DNA of 52,351 bases, taken from contig JBHGBM010000073.1 in NCBI GenBank assembly GCA_041946965.1, forward strand, positions 1-52,351, read 5' to 3'. The position numbers and the translations under genes were made by a program. Numbering within the stretch: position 1 is the first letter of the stretch; each line of letters opens with the position of its first letter. The notes beneath the pieces were generated by a model. It did no database searches, was not told the origin of the DNA, and was given only the letters and a program-made list of their open reading frames with translations. Positions 25,817-34,097 of this stretch are shown piece by piece. Source of the DNA: JBHGBM01 sp041946965 (GTDB taxonomy: Bacteria; Acidobacteriota; Terriglobia; Bryobacterales; Bryobacteraceae).

Positions 25817-27205
25817 TCATTTCTTCCGCCCGCCGCCTCCGCCTCCTACGTAAGGGTAGCTGTCCCAGGGGTCGGCGTCGCTCGAGGCGCGCGGGTCGGC
25901 GGTCTCGCGCATCCAGAGGTCGAGCCGCGCGCGCATGTCGCGCCGCGCCCCGGCGTAGGCGGAATCGCCGGCCACGTTGCGGATTTCGAAGGGGTCCTTC
26001 TTCAGGTCGTAAAGCTCCTCGGCGGGACGCTTTTCGAACGCCAGCGGGAAATAGGGCTCATTGCGGTGCTGGAGCACGTAGTCCTTCGAAGGTCCGGGGT
26101 CCACGTCGCCGAAGCGGCCGGGATCCCCGGCGGGCCAGCGGTCCGGGCGCAGGTTGCGGATGTAGAGGTACTCGCGCGTGCGCGCGGCCCGCATGGGATA
26201 CCCGAGGTTGCCGGCGCGGCAGTTGGCGTGCCGCTCGCGCTCGACGAACACGGCGTCACGCTTTTCGCGCGAGGCGCCCGTGGCGAGCCCCAGGATGCTG
26301 CGGCCGGTCATGGCGGCAAGCGGCTTCAGGCCCGCGGCTTCGAGGAACGTGGGTGCCATGTCGGCCAGGGTGATGAATTCGTCCACCGTGCGGCCGCCCT
26401 TCATACCGGCTTTCCACATCATGGCGAACGGCTGGTGCGATCCCCAGTTGTACACGTTGGCCTTGGAACGCGGGAAGGAGCAGCCGTTATCGCCGGTCAT
26501 GATGACGATGGTGTTCTCCAGGCGCCCGGCTCTTTCGATCTGCCGGAGGATTTCGCCGGTCTCGCGGTCGAAGCGCTGGGCCTCGAAGAAGCAGTCGAGA
26601 AAATCGCCGCGGACTTCGGGCACGTCCGGCAGGAACGCGGGGACCCGCACGCCCTTGGGATTGAGCCCGGAGGCGGCGCCGGAGCCCTTCTCGTACGGCC
26701 GGTGCGGATCGTGGCTGCCGAACCAGTAGCAGAAGGGCTTGTCCTGGGGTGCGCTCGAGAGGAAGTGGTTGAAGTCCTTGAACGCGTTTCCGGCGGGGTT
26801 GCGCGTGCGGCCGCTGCCCTCGAGCGTGCCCGGGCCCCAGCCCTTCCGTTCAAAGCCCACGAAGTAGCCGGTCTTCTCCAGCAGGTCGGGGTAAACGGGG
26901 AACTTCGAGGGGAGGAAACTCCACAAGTTGCCTCCCTCCTCCAGACGATGCGGCGCCCGGCCCGTGAGGATGGCGGCGCGCGAAGGCGTACAGGAAGGCG
27001 CGGCACAGTATGCCTGGGTGAAGACCACGCCCTGCTCGCAAACGCGGTCGAAGGTGGGTGTCCGAATTACGGTGTCGCCGTAGACGCGAGCGTGCGGCCA
27101 GCCCCAATCGTCCGCGATGGCGAACAGGATGTTGGGCCGCGAACCGGCGCCGCGCAGCGCGGCGGGAGCGGCCAGCCCGCCCTGTAGGAAGGTTCTGCGT
27201 TTCAT
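25817..27205 (-). CDS. Tat-exported sulfatase
   Basis: This 462-residue sulfatase has a twin-arginine signal (MKRRTFLQGGLAAPAAL). Metal ligands lie in IADDWGWPH near residue 31, the nucleophile motif is CTPSR (Cys72, expected formylglycine), followed by AAILTGRAPHRLEEGG, and the distal site is MTGDNGCSFPRSKANVYNWG. It belongs to the heparan-N-sulfatase/arylsulfatase-like branch by this pattern, but the substrate is not predictable. The C-terminus is glycine-rich (GGGGGGRKK). It is convergent with the sulfatase at 24378. Confidence 0.92.
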   Translation of the reverse strand: MKRRTFLQGGLAAPAALRGAGSRPNILFAIADDWGWPHARVYGDTVIRTPTFDRVCEQGVVFTQAYCAAPSCTPSRAAILTGRAPHRLEEGGNLWSFLPSKFPVYPDLLEKTGYFVGFERKGWGPGTLEGSGRTRNPAGNAFKDFNHFLSSAPQDKPFCYWFGSHDPHRPYEKGSGAASGLNPKGVRVPAFLPDVPEVRGDFLDCFFEAQRFDRETGEILRQIERAGRLENTIVIMTGDNGCSFPRSKANVYNWGSHQPFAMMWKAGMKGGRTVDEFITLADMAPTFLEAAGLKPLAAMTGRSILGLATGASREKRDAVFVERERHANCRAGNLGYPMRAARTREYLYIRNLRPDRWPAGDPGRFGDVDPGPSKDYVLQHRNEPYFPLAFEKRPAEELYDLKKDPFEIRNVAGDSAYAGARRDMRARLDLWMRETADPRASSDADPWDSYPYVGGGGGGRKK

Positions 27206-27250
27206 GGCTCACAGAAGATCCTACCAGCTAGGCGGGCCAGCAGGGTGGAT

Positions 27251-27643
27251 CTAACCGCCCTCGTCGGCCGCGTCTATGATGATCTCGGGACAAGCGATAT
27301 CGACGTAGATCCGGAGAGTCGAACCCGGCTCGTCATACGCCTCGACCATGAGCGAATACGGATAGCGGCCCGCGGCCTTCAGGTCAATCTGGACCCGAGG
27401 CGCGTTTCCGTGCCCGTATACCATGAACTGGCTGTTTGCCAGAGGAGTCCGGTTCCTGAAGACGATCGTCCAGGCGCCCGGATAGCGCCACCCGATCATG
27501 GCGCCGCGGCGCGTATGTGCGTAGTAAGGATCGGTAAACGGCCGCTTATTCTCGCCGATCTTGATTTCGATGCCGTCGGCGGGCGCCGGACCTTCGTTTT
27601 TTACGCGCGGCGACCTGCTCGTGGCCGCGCCCATTACTGACAT
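27251..27643 (-). CDS. Small protein of unknown function, beta-rich
   Basis: This 130-residue protein is read from ATG 27643, with GGAGG upstream. No signal peptide or membrane helix is visible. The segment from residue 25 on is probably a beta-sandwich (IEIKIGENKRPF, GWRYPGAWTIVFRNRTPL, RVQIDLKAAGRYPYSLMVEA, TLRIYVDIACPEIIID). It follows the membrane protein at 27657 by 13 bases on the same strand, so the two form a pair. I do not recognise the family. A partner or cytoplasmic binding role for the membrane protein is only a guess. Confidence 0.65.
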   Translation of the reverse strand: MSVMGAATSRSPRVKNEGPAPADGIEIKIGENKRPFTDPYYAHTRRGAMIGWRYPGAWTIVFRNRTPLANSQFMVYGHGNAPRVQIDLKAAGRYPYSLMVEAYDEPGSTLRIYVDIACPEIIIDAADEGG

Positions 27644-27656
27644 GGCAATCCTCCGT

Positions 27657-28079
27657 TTAGCTGCCCTTGGGGGGCGCGTACCAGGCGATTCCCAACGTGA
27701 CGGCGGCCAGCACGAACGCGGCGATTTCGCCGCCGTACCACGAAAAGGACCTGAACGGGCCTCCGATGCCAAATACCCACGCCGGGTAGGCGACAGTTCC
27801 CAAGACAATCTGCGGCCAGAGCGGCGGTTTCCCTTCACGTGTGGTTGCTATAAGGAAGTACAGGGGGACGAGGAAGAAGCACACGGCGAAGACGATCCAG
27901 AGCCGGGGATAGCTGGGAGCCGCGGGGTCCGGGGAAACCATGTGGGCGCCTGTCATGTAGAGCCCCACGATCTCCGCCGGTATGTACTTGAGCAACCGGG
28001 CCAGGTAGTCGTCGGCCGGAACCTGCGGGGGAGCCGGTGGTGCGCTTGCCGCGGTTCCGGTCTCAATGCGGCGGGACAT
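27657..28079 (-). CDS. Small membrane protein of unknown function
   Basis: This 140-residue protein is read from ATG 28079, with GGAGG upstream; a longer frame reaching 28142 lacks a ribosome site. After a Pro/Ala-rich N-terminus comes an amphipathic segment, DDYLARLLKYIPAEIVGLYM, then three hydrophobic helices (about 68-87, 97-112, 118-136: LWIVFAVCFFLVPLYFLIA, QIVLGTVAYPAWVFGI, AAFVLAAVTLGIAWY). I recall KYIPAE-type segments from unnamed small membrane proteins. It is co-transcribed with the soluble protein at 27251 (13-base gap). Confidence 0.68.
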   Translation of the reverse strand: MSRRIETGTAASAPPAPPQVPADDYLARLLKYIPAEIVGLYMTGAHMVSPDPAAPSYPRLWIVFAVCFFLVPLYFLIATTREGKPPLWPQIVLGTVAYPAWVFGIGGPFRSFSWYGGEIAAFVLAAVTLGIAWYAPPKGS

Positions 28080-28174
28080 AGGCCTGCCTCCGTGCAGGCG
28101 CCTATTATCGGTTCCGGCCTCTCCGGGCGCAAACGGAGCCAAGCCCCTAATGTACTTAATGTTACGATCTCAAG

Positions 28175-29056
28175 CTAACAATAAATACTGCCGCATAACT
28201 CCGTTTCGAGAGCGGCTTCTTCCTGGGCGGTGAGCGGCAGGGTCGGCTCGCGGCTGGGGCCGCAGTCGAGCCCCTGCGCCCGGAGCAGAAACCGCAGCGA
28301 AGGGATCAGGGGGCGGCGCTTCACGATCTCGATCACGCGGTTGATCTCGGTTTGTTTGGCGCGGGCGCAGCCCACATCCCCCGCCTTCCACGCGCGGTAC
28401 AGCCTCACGAACGCTTCGGGCAGCACGTTGTAGAACGAGCCGATGCCGCCGTGCGCGCCCATGGTGAGCGCGGGCAGCAGCACCTGGTCATGACCGTTGA
28501 GGATGGTGAAACCCTCCGTGGCGCGCTCCGCCATCAGCCCCAACTCGTAGAGGTTCATGTCCGTGAACTTGAAACCGCGGATGTTCGGCAGCGCGCGCAT
28601 GGCCTCGAAGAACGAAGGGCCGCAATTGGAGCCGGTCAGCGCCGGGAAGTAATACACGAAGCAGGGCAGTGCGGTGGCTGAGGACAGGCGGCGGTAGTAG
28701 TTGGAGATTTCGGCCGCGCCCCACTTGGAAATGTAGGGCGGCAGGCTGCTGACGGCATCGGCCCCGGCGCGTTCGGCCTCGCGCGCCAGCGCGATGGCGT
28801 CGGCGGTGGCGGCGCATCCCACGTGCGCGATCACGCGCCCGCGCCCACGCGAAAGTTCCACGGCGGCGCGGATCACCCGGCGGCGTTCTTCCACGGTTTG
28901 CAGATACCACTCGCCGGTGTTGCCGCCCACGTAGACTCCGTCCACGCCCGCTTTGTAGAGGCGGTCAACGAGCGCGGTGAACGCCTCCAGATTCACCGAA
29001 TCGCCGGAGAACGGCGTGACCACAGCGGGATAGATGCCTTCGAATCGATCGCTCAT
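28175..29056 (-). CDS. DapA/NanA-family aldolase or dehydratase
   Basis: This 293-residue cytoplasmic TIM-barrel protein of the dihydrodipicolinate synthase/N-acetylneuraminate lyase family is read from ATG 29056, which overlaps the stop of the FG-GAP gene as ATGA. It has GGNTGEW (44-50), YYFP with the conserved Tyr (135-136) and the Schiff-base Lys in GFKFTD (Lys163). Family members cleave or dehydrate 2-keto acids. The context (IclR regulator, exported glycosidases, no lysine genes) favours a sugar-acid or sialic-acid-like substrate over lysine synthesis. It is the last gene of the operon starting at 33994. Confidence 0.85.
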   Translation of the reverse strand: MSDRFEGIYPAVVTPFSGDSVNLEAFTALVDRLYKAGVDGVYVGGNTGEWYLQTVEERRRVIRAAVELSRGRGRVIAHVGCAATADAIALAREAERAGADAVSSLPPYISKWGAAEISNYYRRLSSATALPCFVYYFPALTGSNCGPSFFEAMRALPNIRGFKFTDMNLYELGLMAERATEGFTILNGHDQVLLPALTMGAHGGIGSFYNVLPEAFVRLYRAWKAGDVGCARAKQTEINRVIEIVKRRPLIPSLRFLLRAQGLDCGPSREPTLPLTAQEEAALETELCGSIYC

Positions 29057-30799
29057 TTGTGTTCGTAGTAGTAGACCCAACCGCCTTCACTGGCCGCCAG
29101 CAGATCCGGCTTGCCGTCGCCGTTCCAGTCCACCGGCTCGAGCTGGTGGTAATGGTTCCAGGGCAGGTTGAGGTTGACGTTCGGCTGCCGGGCGAGCTTC
29201 CACTTGCCCAGGTTGCGGTACCAGCGGAGTCCGTCGAAGTTCTCGATGGCGTTGCCCACCAGCAGGTCGGGCGTGCGGTCGTTGTCCCACGAATGCGGGC
29301 TTGCTCTTCGTGCCCTTGTTTTCGAGCAGCAGGTAATAGGAGTGCAAGCTGCCCACGATCAGATCGAGGTCGCCGTCCGCGTCCCAGTCGGTCAGCACCG
29401 GGATGGTGTAGCCCCACCGGGCCTCGGCGGGCCCTTGCAGGCCGCGGCCGGATTCGACCCGGAAGATTTCGCCCGCCGCGCGCAACTCGAGCAGCGGCCG
29501 GAAGCCCGCGCCGTTGTTCTCGAAGTAGAGCAGGTAGCCGTCTTCGTTGCCGATGACGAGGTCGGGCTTGCCGTCGCCGTTCAGGTCGCCCGCGGCCACG
29601 ATGGCGAAATCGCCCGCGCCCACCGGCGCGTGGCGCTGGAGCAGCGTGCGGATCGAGTCGTAGCGCGGCGCGCCCTTCTTGCCGCTGTTGGGCAGATACC
29701 ACGGGTAACTGGAGCCTTGCAGGATGAGGTTGTGGCGGTCGTTGGCGCTCCAGTTGACTTCCATAACCAGCACCCGTTCCCAGGGCAGCCGCGCGCCGCC
29801 GGCCACCGGGATGCGCCGCGCGTTGCCCAGCCCGCGCGCGGTTCCCGGATAGACGAAGAGGTTGTCGAAGCTGGCCACCACCACGTCCAGCCGGCCGTCG
29901 TCGTCGAAATCGGTGACCAGTGCGGTGGCAGTGTCGTAGTAGGAGATGGCGCGCTCGTCGTCGCCCGCAATCAGCCGCTGGCCGGTGGAGAAGGTGAGCT
30001 TGCCGGCGCGCATGCCGAGGTTCTTGTGAACGACCACGGAGCCGTTGCGGTCGCCGCCGGTCCAGGCGCCGTCCGGCGCGAAGCCCTTGCCAAAGCCGAG
30101 TTCCAGCTTGGGATAGTAATTGAGATTGCCGCCGCGTCCGCCGACGATGAGGTCTTTCTTCCCATCGCGGTCCCAGTCGATAACCTGTAGCGAGGGCGAC
30201 ATGCTCACGGTTTCAAGCAGCTTCAGATCCGTGTGCAGGCCGTAGTCTTCCAGGTTCCCTACATACTGGAAGCGGCGCTGCCCGCTGGTGGAGACGTCGC
30301 GCAGCCAGCGGAAGATGTTTCGGTTGTAAGTGATCAGGTCGAGCGCGCCGTCGCCGTCGATGTCGTCGAACGCCATCGAGCCGATGGGGAAGCCCAAGTC
30401 CACCTGGTAGGGTTCGTCGAACACCGGCACGCCCCCGCTGCGCCGGCCGGTGTTGCGGTAGACCAGCGCGCGGTACTGCTGCTCCTTGGGGCGGTGGCCG
30501 TAGGTGCCCGCGGTGAGGGCGCAGACCACGTCCAGTTGTCCGTCGCGGTCCCAATCGGCGAAGGCGATGTCGGGCCACACCCAATCCGCATCGAGCGGCC
30601 CCACGGTGTCTTTATCGCCCAGGTAGAGCGCGCGAGGAATCCACGGGTAGCGCGGATCGCCGGGCGGCTTGTTGAGCAGAAAATCCGGGTTCGAAGCGGC
30701 GGGCAGCTCCGGCGGAACCACTGCGGCCTGCTGCGCCCAAAGCGCCGGGGCGAGCAGCAGCACGAGGCTACTGAATCGAGAAGGAGTATAAAGACGCAT
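29053..30799 (-). pseudogene. Exported FG-GAP/VCBS-repeat protein, frameshifted near its C-terminus
   Basis: The frame from ATG 30799 gives a signal peptide (SSLVLLLAPALWAQQ) and a propeller-type repeat protein with calcium-loop motifs of the DWDxDGxxDL type: DWDRDGQLDVV, DIDGDGALDLI, DWDRDGKKDLI, DFDDDGRLDVV, DLNGDGKPDLV, DWDADGDLDLI. At about 29284-29300 the frame is lost. The last two repeats (WDNDRTPDLLVGN, DWNGDGKPDLL) continue in another frame to TGA at 29053. The span is 1747 bases, one more than a multiple of three, so one base is extra or two are missing. Start and stop overlap neighbours (32 bases at 30768-30799; ATGA at 29053-29056). It may be a sequencing error or a recent lesion. 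Confidence 0.8.
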
Positions 30800-32156
30800 T
30801 GCGCACCTGAAACGTAATCTTCTGCGGTTTGCCGGCGGCGCCGGCGATGTCGATAGGATAACGCACCGAGTCGCCGCGCATGACGGCGGAGCGGCCGGCC
30901 GCTTCCACGCGGATTTCGCCGCGCGAGGCATCCGCGTTCAGGTAGAGCGTGCGGCCGGCGAACTCGAGCGGTTTGGTGACCAGCACGCCGTCGCCGTCCA
31001 TGGAAACAAAGCCGTCGAGCCGCAGTTTCGCCAGGCCGATGGCGCCGTGATTCGGCTCCCTGCCCTGTCCCGTCACGGGATGGCGGTAGCTGCGGCCGCT
31101 GTAGTAGAACCACAGCTCATCGCCCACGCGGATGGGCGGGCCGGAGGACGGGCTGTTGAAGCCGAAGTCCCAGTCGATGTCGCGGCGGCCGACGGGGATG
31201 ATGGGCGAGCGGTCGCCCACGCGCTGCCAGTCGCGGCCGTTGCGGCTCGAGATGAGCTGGATGTCGAGATAGATGTTGTCCTTGGGCTCCGGGTGGAACA
31301 CGGTGAGCAGGCCCAGGTACATGCCTTCGTAGTAGAAGCCGGTGTTGTTGTAGAGTTCGACCGCGGGCGGGTCCTGCGCGTCGGCGGCCAGCATGCGTTC
31401 CGGCTGCGACCAGTTGACGAAATCGCCGCTGAAGGAGATGAAGCGCGCGCGCTTGCCTTCCACCTCTTGCTTCACGAAAGCCACGAAGCGATTCGCGCGC
31501 GGATCCCACATGGTGGTCATGGTGTCGCGCACGGGAAGGTACTTGAAGACGGGCTGCGGGCGCTCGGTCCAGCGGAGCCCGTCAGGCGAGAAGGCCACGT
31601 AATGGCCCATGGGGAAGGGATCTTCCAGGTTGTACTGGAGCTTGCCGTCCACGCGCTTCTGGTTGTGGTGCCAGATCATCATCTTGTAGCGGCGCGCGGG
31701 GTCGGGATCGCGCCGGTCCTTGAGGATGCTGACGGCATCGAGGATGCCGGTGATGCCCTTTTCGGGAATCTCGTGCGCCTGGAAGACGATGTTGTTTTCC
31801 TTGCTGCCGCGGTAGTCGATGATGCCGAGAGCGGGCTTGTGCCAGTGGACGCCGTCGCGCGAGGTGGCGTAGCAGAGATAGGTGCTCTCCGGAAACACGT
31901 TCTGGATGTACCGGAAGTGGTGCATGGTGCTGTACCACGCCTTGAAGATGCCTTCCTCTTCGTCGCGCATCACGGTGCCGTAGAGCAGCGTGTACTGGCC
32001 TTCCCACGGCTTCACCGGCATGATGATGGGGTTATCCACGTACTTAGTAACTTGATGCACGACCCGGCGCAGGGTGGTGGATTCGATCAGGTGGTCGTCG
32101 ACGAAAAGCTGGCGCTGGGGCCCGATCTGAATGGCGAGTGCAAGCAGCAGAATCAT
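30768..32156 (-). CDS. Exported beta-propeller glycosidase-like protein, distant relative of the pair at 16936 and 22015
   Basis: This 462-residue protein is read from ATG 32156, which overlaps the upstream stop as ATGA (32153-32156). A short hydrophobic N-terminus (MILLLALAIQIG) may be a signal peptide. Propeller motifs include RQLFVDDHLIESTTL, GIFKAWYSTMHHFR, SRDGVHWHKP, SPDGLRWTERP, MWDPRANRFVAFV and SRNGRDWQRVG, followed by a C-terminal sandwich (LRLDGFVSMDGDG, RTLYLNADASRGEIRVEAAG). Identity with the other two is low outside these motifs. It sits second in the operon and overlaps the FG-GAP gene by 32 bases. Confidence 0.78.
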   Translation of the reverse strand: MILLLALAIQIGPQRQLFVDDHLIESTTLRRVVHQVTKYVDNPIIMPVKPWEGQYTLLYGTVMRDEEEGIFKAWYSTMHHFRYIQNVFPESTYLCYATSRDGVHWHKPALGIIDYRGSKENNIVFQAHEIPEKGITGILDAVSILKDRRDPDPARRYKMMIWHHNQKRVDGKLQYNLEDPFPMGHYVAFSPDGLRWTERPQPVFKYLPVRDTMTTMWDPRANRFVAFVKQEVEGKRARFISFSGDFVNWSQPERMLAADAQDPPAVELYNNTGFYYEGMYLGLLTVFHPEPKDNIYLDIQLISSRNGRDWQRVGDRSPIIPVGRRDIDWDFGFNSPSSGPPIRVGDELWFYYSGRSYRHPVTGQGREPNHGAIGLAKLRLDGFVSMDGDGVLVTKPLEFAGRTLYLNADASRGEIRVEAAGRSAVMRGDSVRYPIDIAGAAGKPQKITFQVRNASLYSFSIQ

Positions 32157-33994
32157 TGGCGTGAGCGCTCCCGGGCTTCTTGGATGAAATCCCAGATCGT
32201 AACGCCGCGCGCGGCGGGGTAGACCGGCCAGCGCTTGCCGTCTTCGGCTTCGATGCGGCGGGCTTCGGCTTCGAGCGCGCCCAACGCGGCGTCCACCGGC
32301 TTGTGCTGGCGCAGGCGGAAATAGACCTCGGCGATGCCGCGCCACAGGCGCGCGGCGTTCTCCGCGGTGCGGAAGCCGCGCTCCAGGTCCGCGAAACCTT
32401 TCACCTCCGTGCGCGACTGCCGCGCCGCCGCAATGGCGCGGTCCTTCTCGGCCAGGATCTGGGCGATGGTGGCGTCCGTGGGATCGGCCAGTTGCTTGTA
32501 GACGTTCTCGTACTTGCCGGGGAAGAATTGCAGGAGGTAGCTGTTGTTCAGCTCGTCGTCGATGGTCGCCAGGTGCGGCACCTGGTTCAGGTGCGTGAGC
32601 AGGCTGAAGCCCTTGACGAAGAAGATGCCCTCCGCGATCCCGGCGCTGCGCTTGAGCGCGGGAATGACTTTCACCGAATACTTGCGCGCGGCCCATTCGC
32701 GCCACAGCGCATCCATTTCGAGGGTGGGATCCCAGGCCAGGCGGCTGGCGGCGTAGACGTTGAAGTCGTTGGCGGTGTCGAACGTCATTACCGGCGGGCC
32801 TTCGGTGAAGAAGGTGGCATGGCCGTACTGTAGGTGGTAATCGGTGCGGATGGCGAAGCCCGCCATGCGATCGCGCACCGCGCGTTCAGCCTTCTGCTTG
32901 TAGAAATCGCCGAGCAGCGCGGGGATGTAGCCGTAACCGCTGCCTTCCGGGCAGGCGGTGAGTTCCATGGCCTGGCGCCGGAAGGCGCCGAGCAGCGGAT
33001 CGTCCGGGTAATGGATGCCGCGGAAGTCCACCACCGTCACCTTGGTAATGATGGGAAGCTCCAGGCCCTCCAGCGCGCGGCGCATCACTTCGGCATGCCG
33101 CGGGGCCTGGTTGTAGCTGCGGACTTCGAGGCGTTTTCCATTGCGGCGGCAGGCGGCATCCACCGCCGCGATCACGCGCCGCACCTTATCTTCGGGCGCA
33201 ACGCGCCGGCACGCATCGCACTGGCAGCCGCCGTGTTCCAGGATGTTGTAGCCGCGCGTTTCGGCGAAGGTAAGGGTCACGCCGTCCACTTCCGGCAGGC
33301 GCTCGAAGAACTCGTCGAACTTGCCGTCCAGGAAACGCCACAGAATGGGCTGCGAGAAGCAATACGGGTACCCGACGCCGCGGAGTTCCGGGTAGGCCTC
33401 CAGCATGCCCGGCGGGAACACCAGTTCGTGATCCCACAGCAGGAAATCCAACCCGTAGCGGTGGGCTTCGGCGGCAAGCGCGCGGATTTCCGAAATGCGC
33501 CGCTCGATGCCGTAGCCCAGCCGGCGCGAGCGCAGCTTGGGGAAGCGCCCGTATTCCAGAAACCAACTCGCGTCGATGCCGCCCTCACCGGCGCGTCCCA
33601 TCAATTGCAGGGTGTGGATGCCGTAGCGCGGGGCTTCGTGGATGGTGCGCCGCACGATGCCCGAGATTTCTTCAATGGGCCGGTCGAACGCGCCGCCGAG
33701 CGGCAGGTTGAAATTCGCCTGGTACGCCGCCGACCACCACTCCCGCACGGGAAAGTACGGCTTGAAGGTGCCCGTGCGGCCTTCGGCGGCGGCGTAAGCG
33801 CCCCATAGCGCGGCGCGCGGCGTATTGGCGCGCACGGCGCGACCGTCAATCCGGTAGCCTTCAGGGCCGAGCGCCGGGTCGTTGATCTGCTCGATGCGGT
33901 AACCCCGCGGCAGGCGGGCTTTGGCGGTCTCCAGCACCGGATCGTTCGCGGGCCACAAAGCCAGCGCGAACAGGCAGAGGCTGAAAGACGGCAT
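32153..33994 (-). CDS. Exported alpha-glucuronidase-like (GH67-type) TIM-barrel protein
   Basis: This 613-residue protein is read from ATG 33994 with a signal peptide (MPSFSLCLFALALWPA); an in-frame ATG at 34024 is an alternative. The N-terminal 80 residues resemble the alpha/beta domain that precedes GH20/GH67/GH84 barrels (GPEGYRIDGRAVRANTPRAA, LWGAYAAAEG). A TIM barrel follows: YGIHTLQLMG, LDFLLWDHELVFPPG, VTLTFAETRGYNILEHGG, TKVTVVDFRGIHYPDDPLL. It contains a CxCxxC motif (GGCQCDACRR), which I have seen in related barrels. A helical C-terminal region follows. The role is probably an exo-glycosidase or relative. The acid/base pair is not confirmed. First gene of the operon. Confidence 0.65.
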   Translation of the reverse strand: MPSFSLCLFALALWPANDPVLETAKARLPRGYRIEQINDPALGPEGYRIDGRAVRANTPRAALWGAYAAAEGRTGTFKPYFPVREWWSAAYQANFNLPLGGAFDRPIEEISGIVRRTIHEAPRYGIHTLQLMGRAGEGGIDASWFLEYGRFPKLRSRRLGYGIERRISEIRALAAEAHRYGLDFLLWDHELVFPPGMLEAYPELRGVGYPYCFSQPILWRFLDGKFDEFFERLPEVDGVTLTFAETRGYNILEHGGCQCDACRRVAPEDKVRRVIAAVDAACRRNGKRLEVRSYNQAPRHAEVMRRALEGLELPIITKVTVVDFRGIHYPDDPLLGAFRRQAMELTACPEGSGYGYIPALLGDFYKQKAERAVRDRMAGFAIRTDYHLQYGHATFFTEGPPVMTFDTANDFNVYAASRLAWDPTLEMDALWREWAARKYSVKVIPALKRSAGIAEGIFFVKGFSLLTHLNQVPHLATIDDELNNSYLLQFFPGKYENVYKQLADPTDATIAQILAEKDRAIAAARQSRTEVKGFADLERGFRTAENAARLWRGIAEVYFRLRQHKPVDAALGALEAEARRIEAEDGKRWPVYPAARGVTIWDFIQEARERSRQ

Positions 33995-34030
33995 CGCCGC
34001 GAGTGTAGCCCAAAGCCGCCCCAAAAGTCG

Positions 34031-34097
34031 TATACTGTTCTACATTGTGGAACAAGAAACCCCGACGTTCCAAACAGCGGAACAAACCCAGTTCCGC
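34031..34097 (+). promoter_or_regulatory. Operator array and promoter for the IclR gene and divergent operon
   Basis: A TATACT -10-like box (34031-34036) abuts the palindrome TGTTCTACATTGTGGAACA (34036-34054), in which 16 of 19 positions match its own reverse complement. The GTG start of the IclR gene (34047-34049) lies inside it. Two more GGAAC/GTTCC pairings follow: GTTCC 34067-34071 with GGAAC 34079-34083, and a perfect 7-base arm pair GCGGAAC 34077-34083 with GTTCCGC 34091-34097. IclR-family operators are often palindromes with TTCC/GGAA-type arms. Autorepression and control of the divergent operon are inferred. Confidence 0.6.

Noticed and set aside
28175..29056. Assignment of the aldolase as dapA for lysine synthesis
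   Set aside because: No lysine or peptidoglycan genes are nearby, and it is coupled to exported glycan-related genes, so only the family is named.
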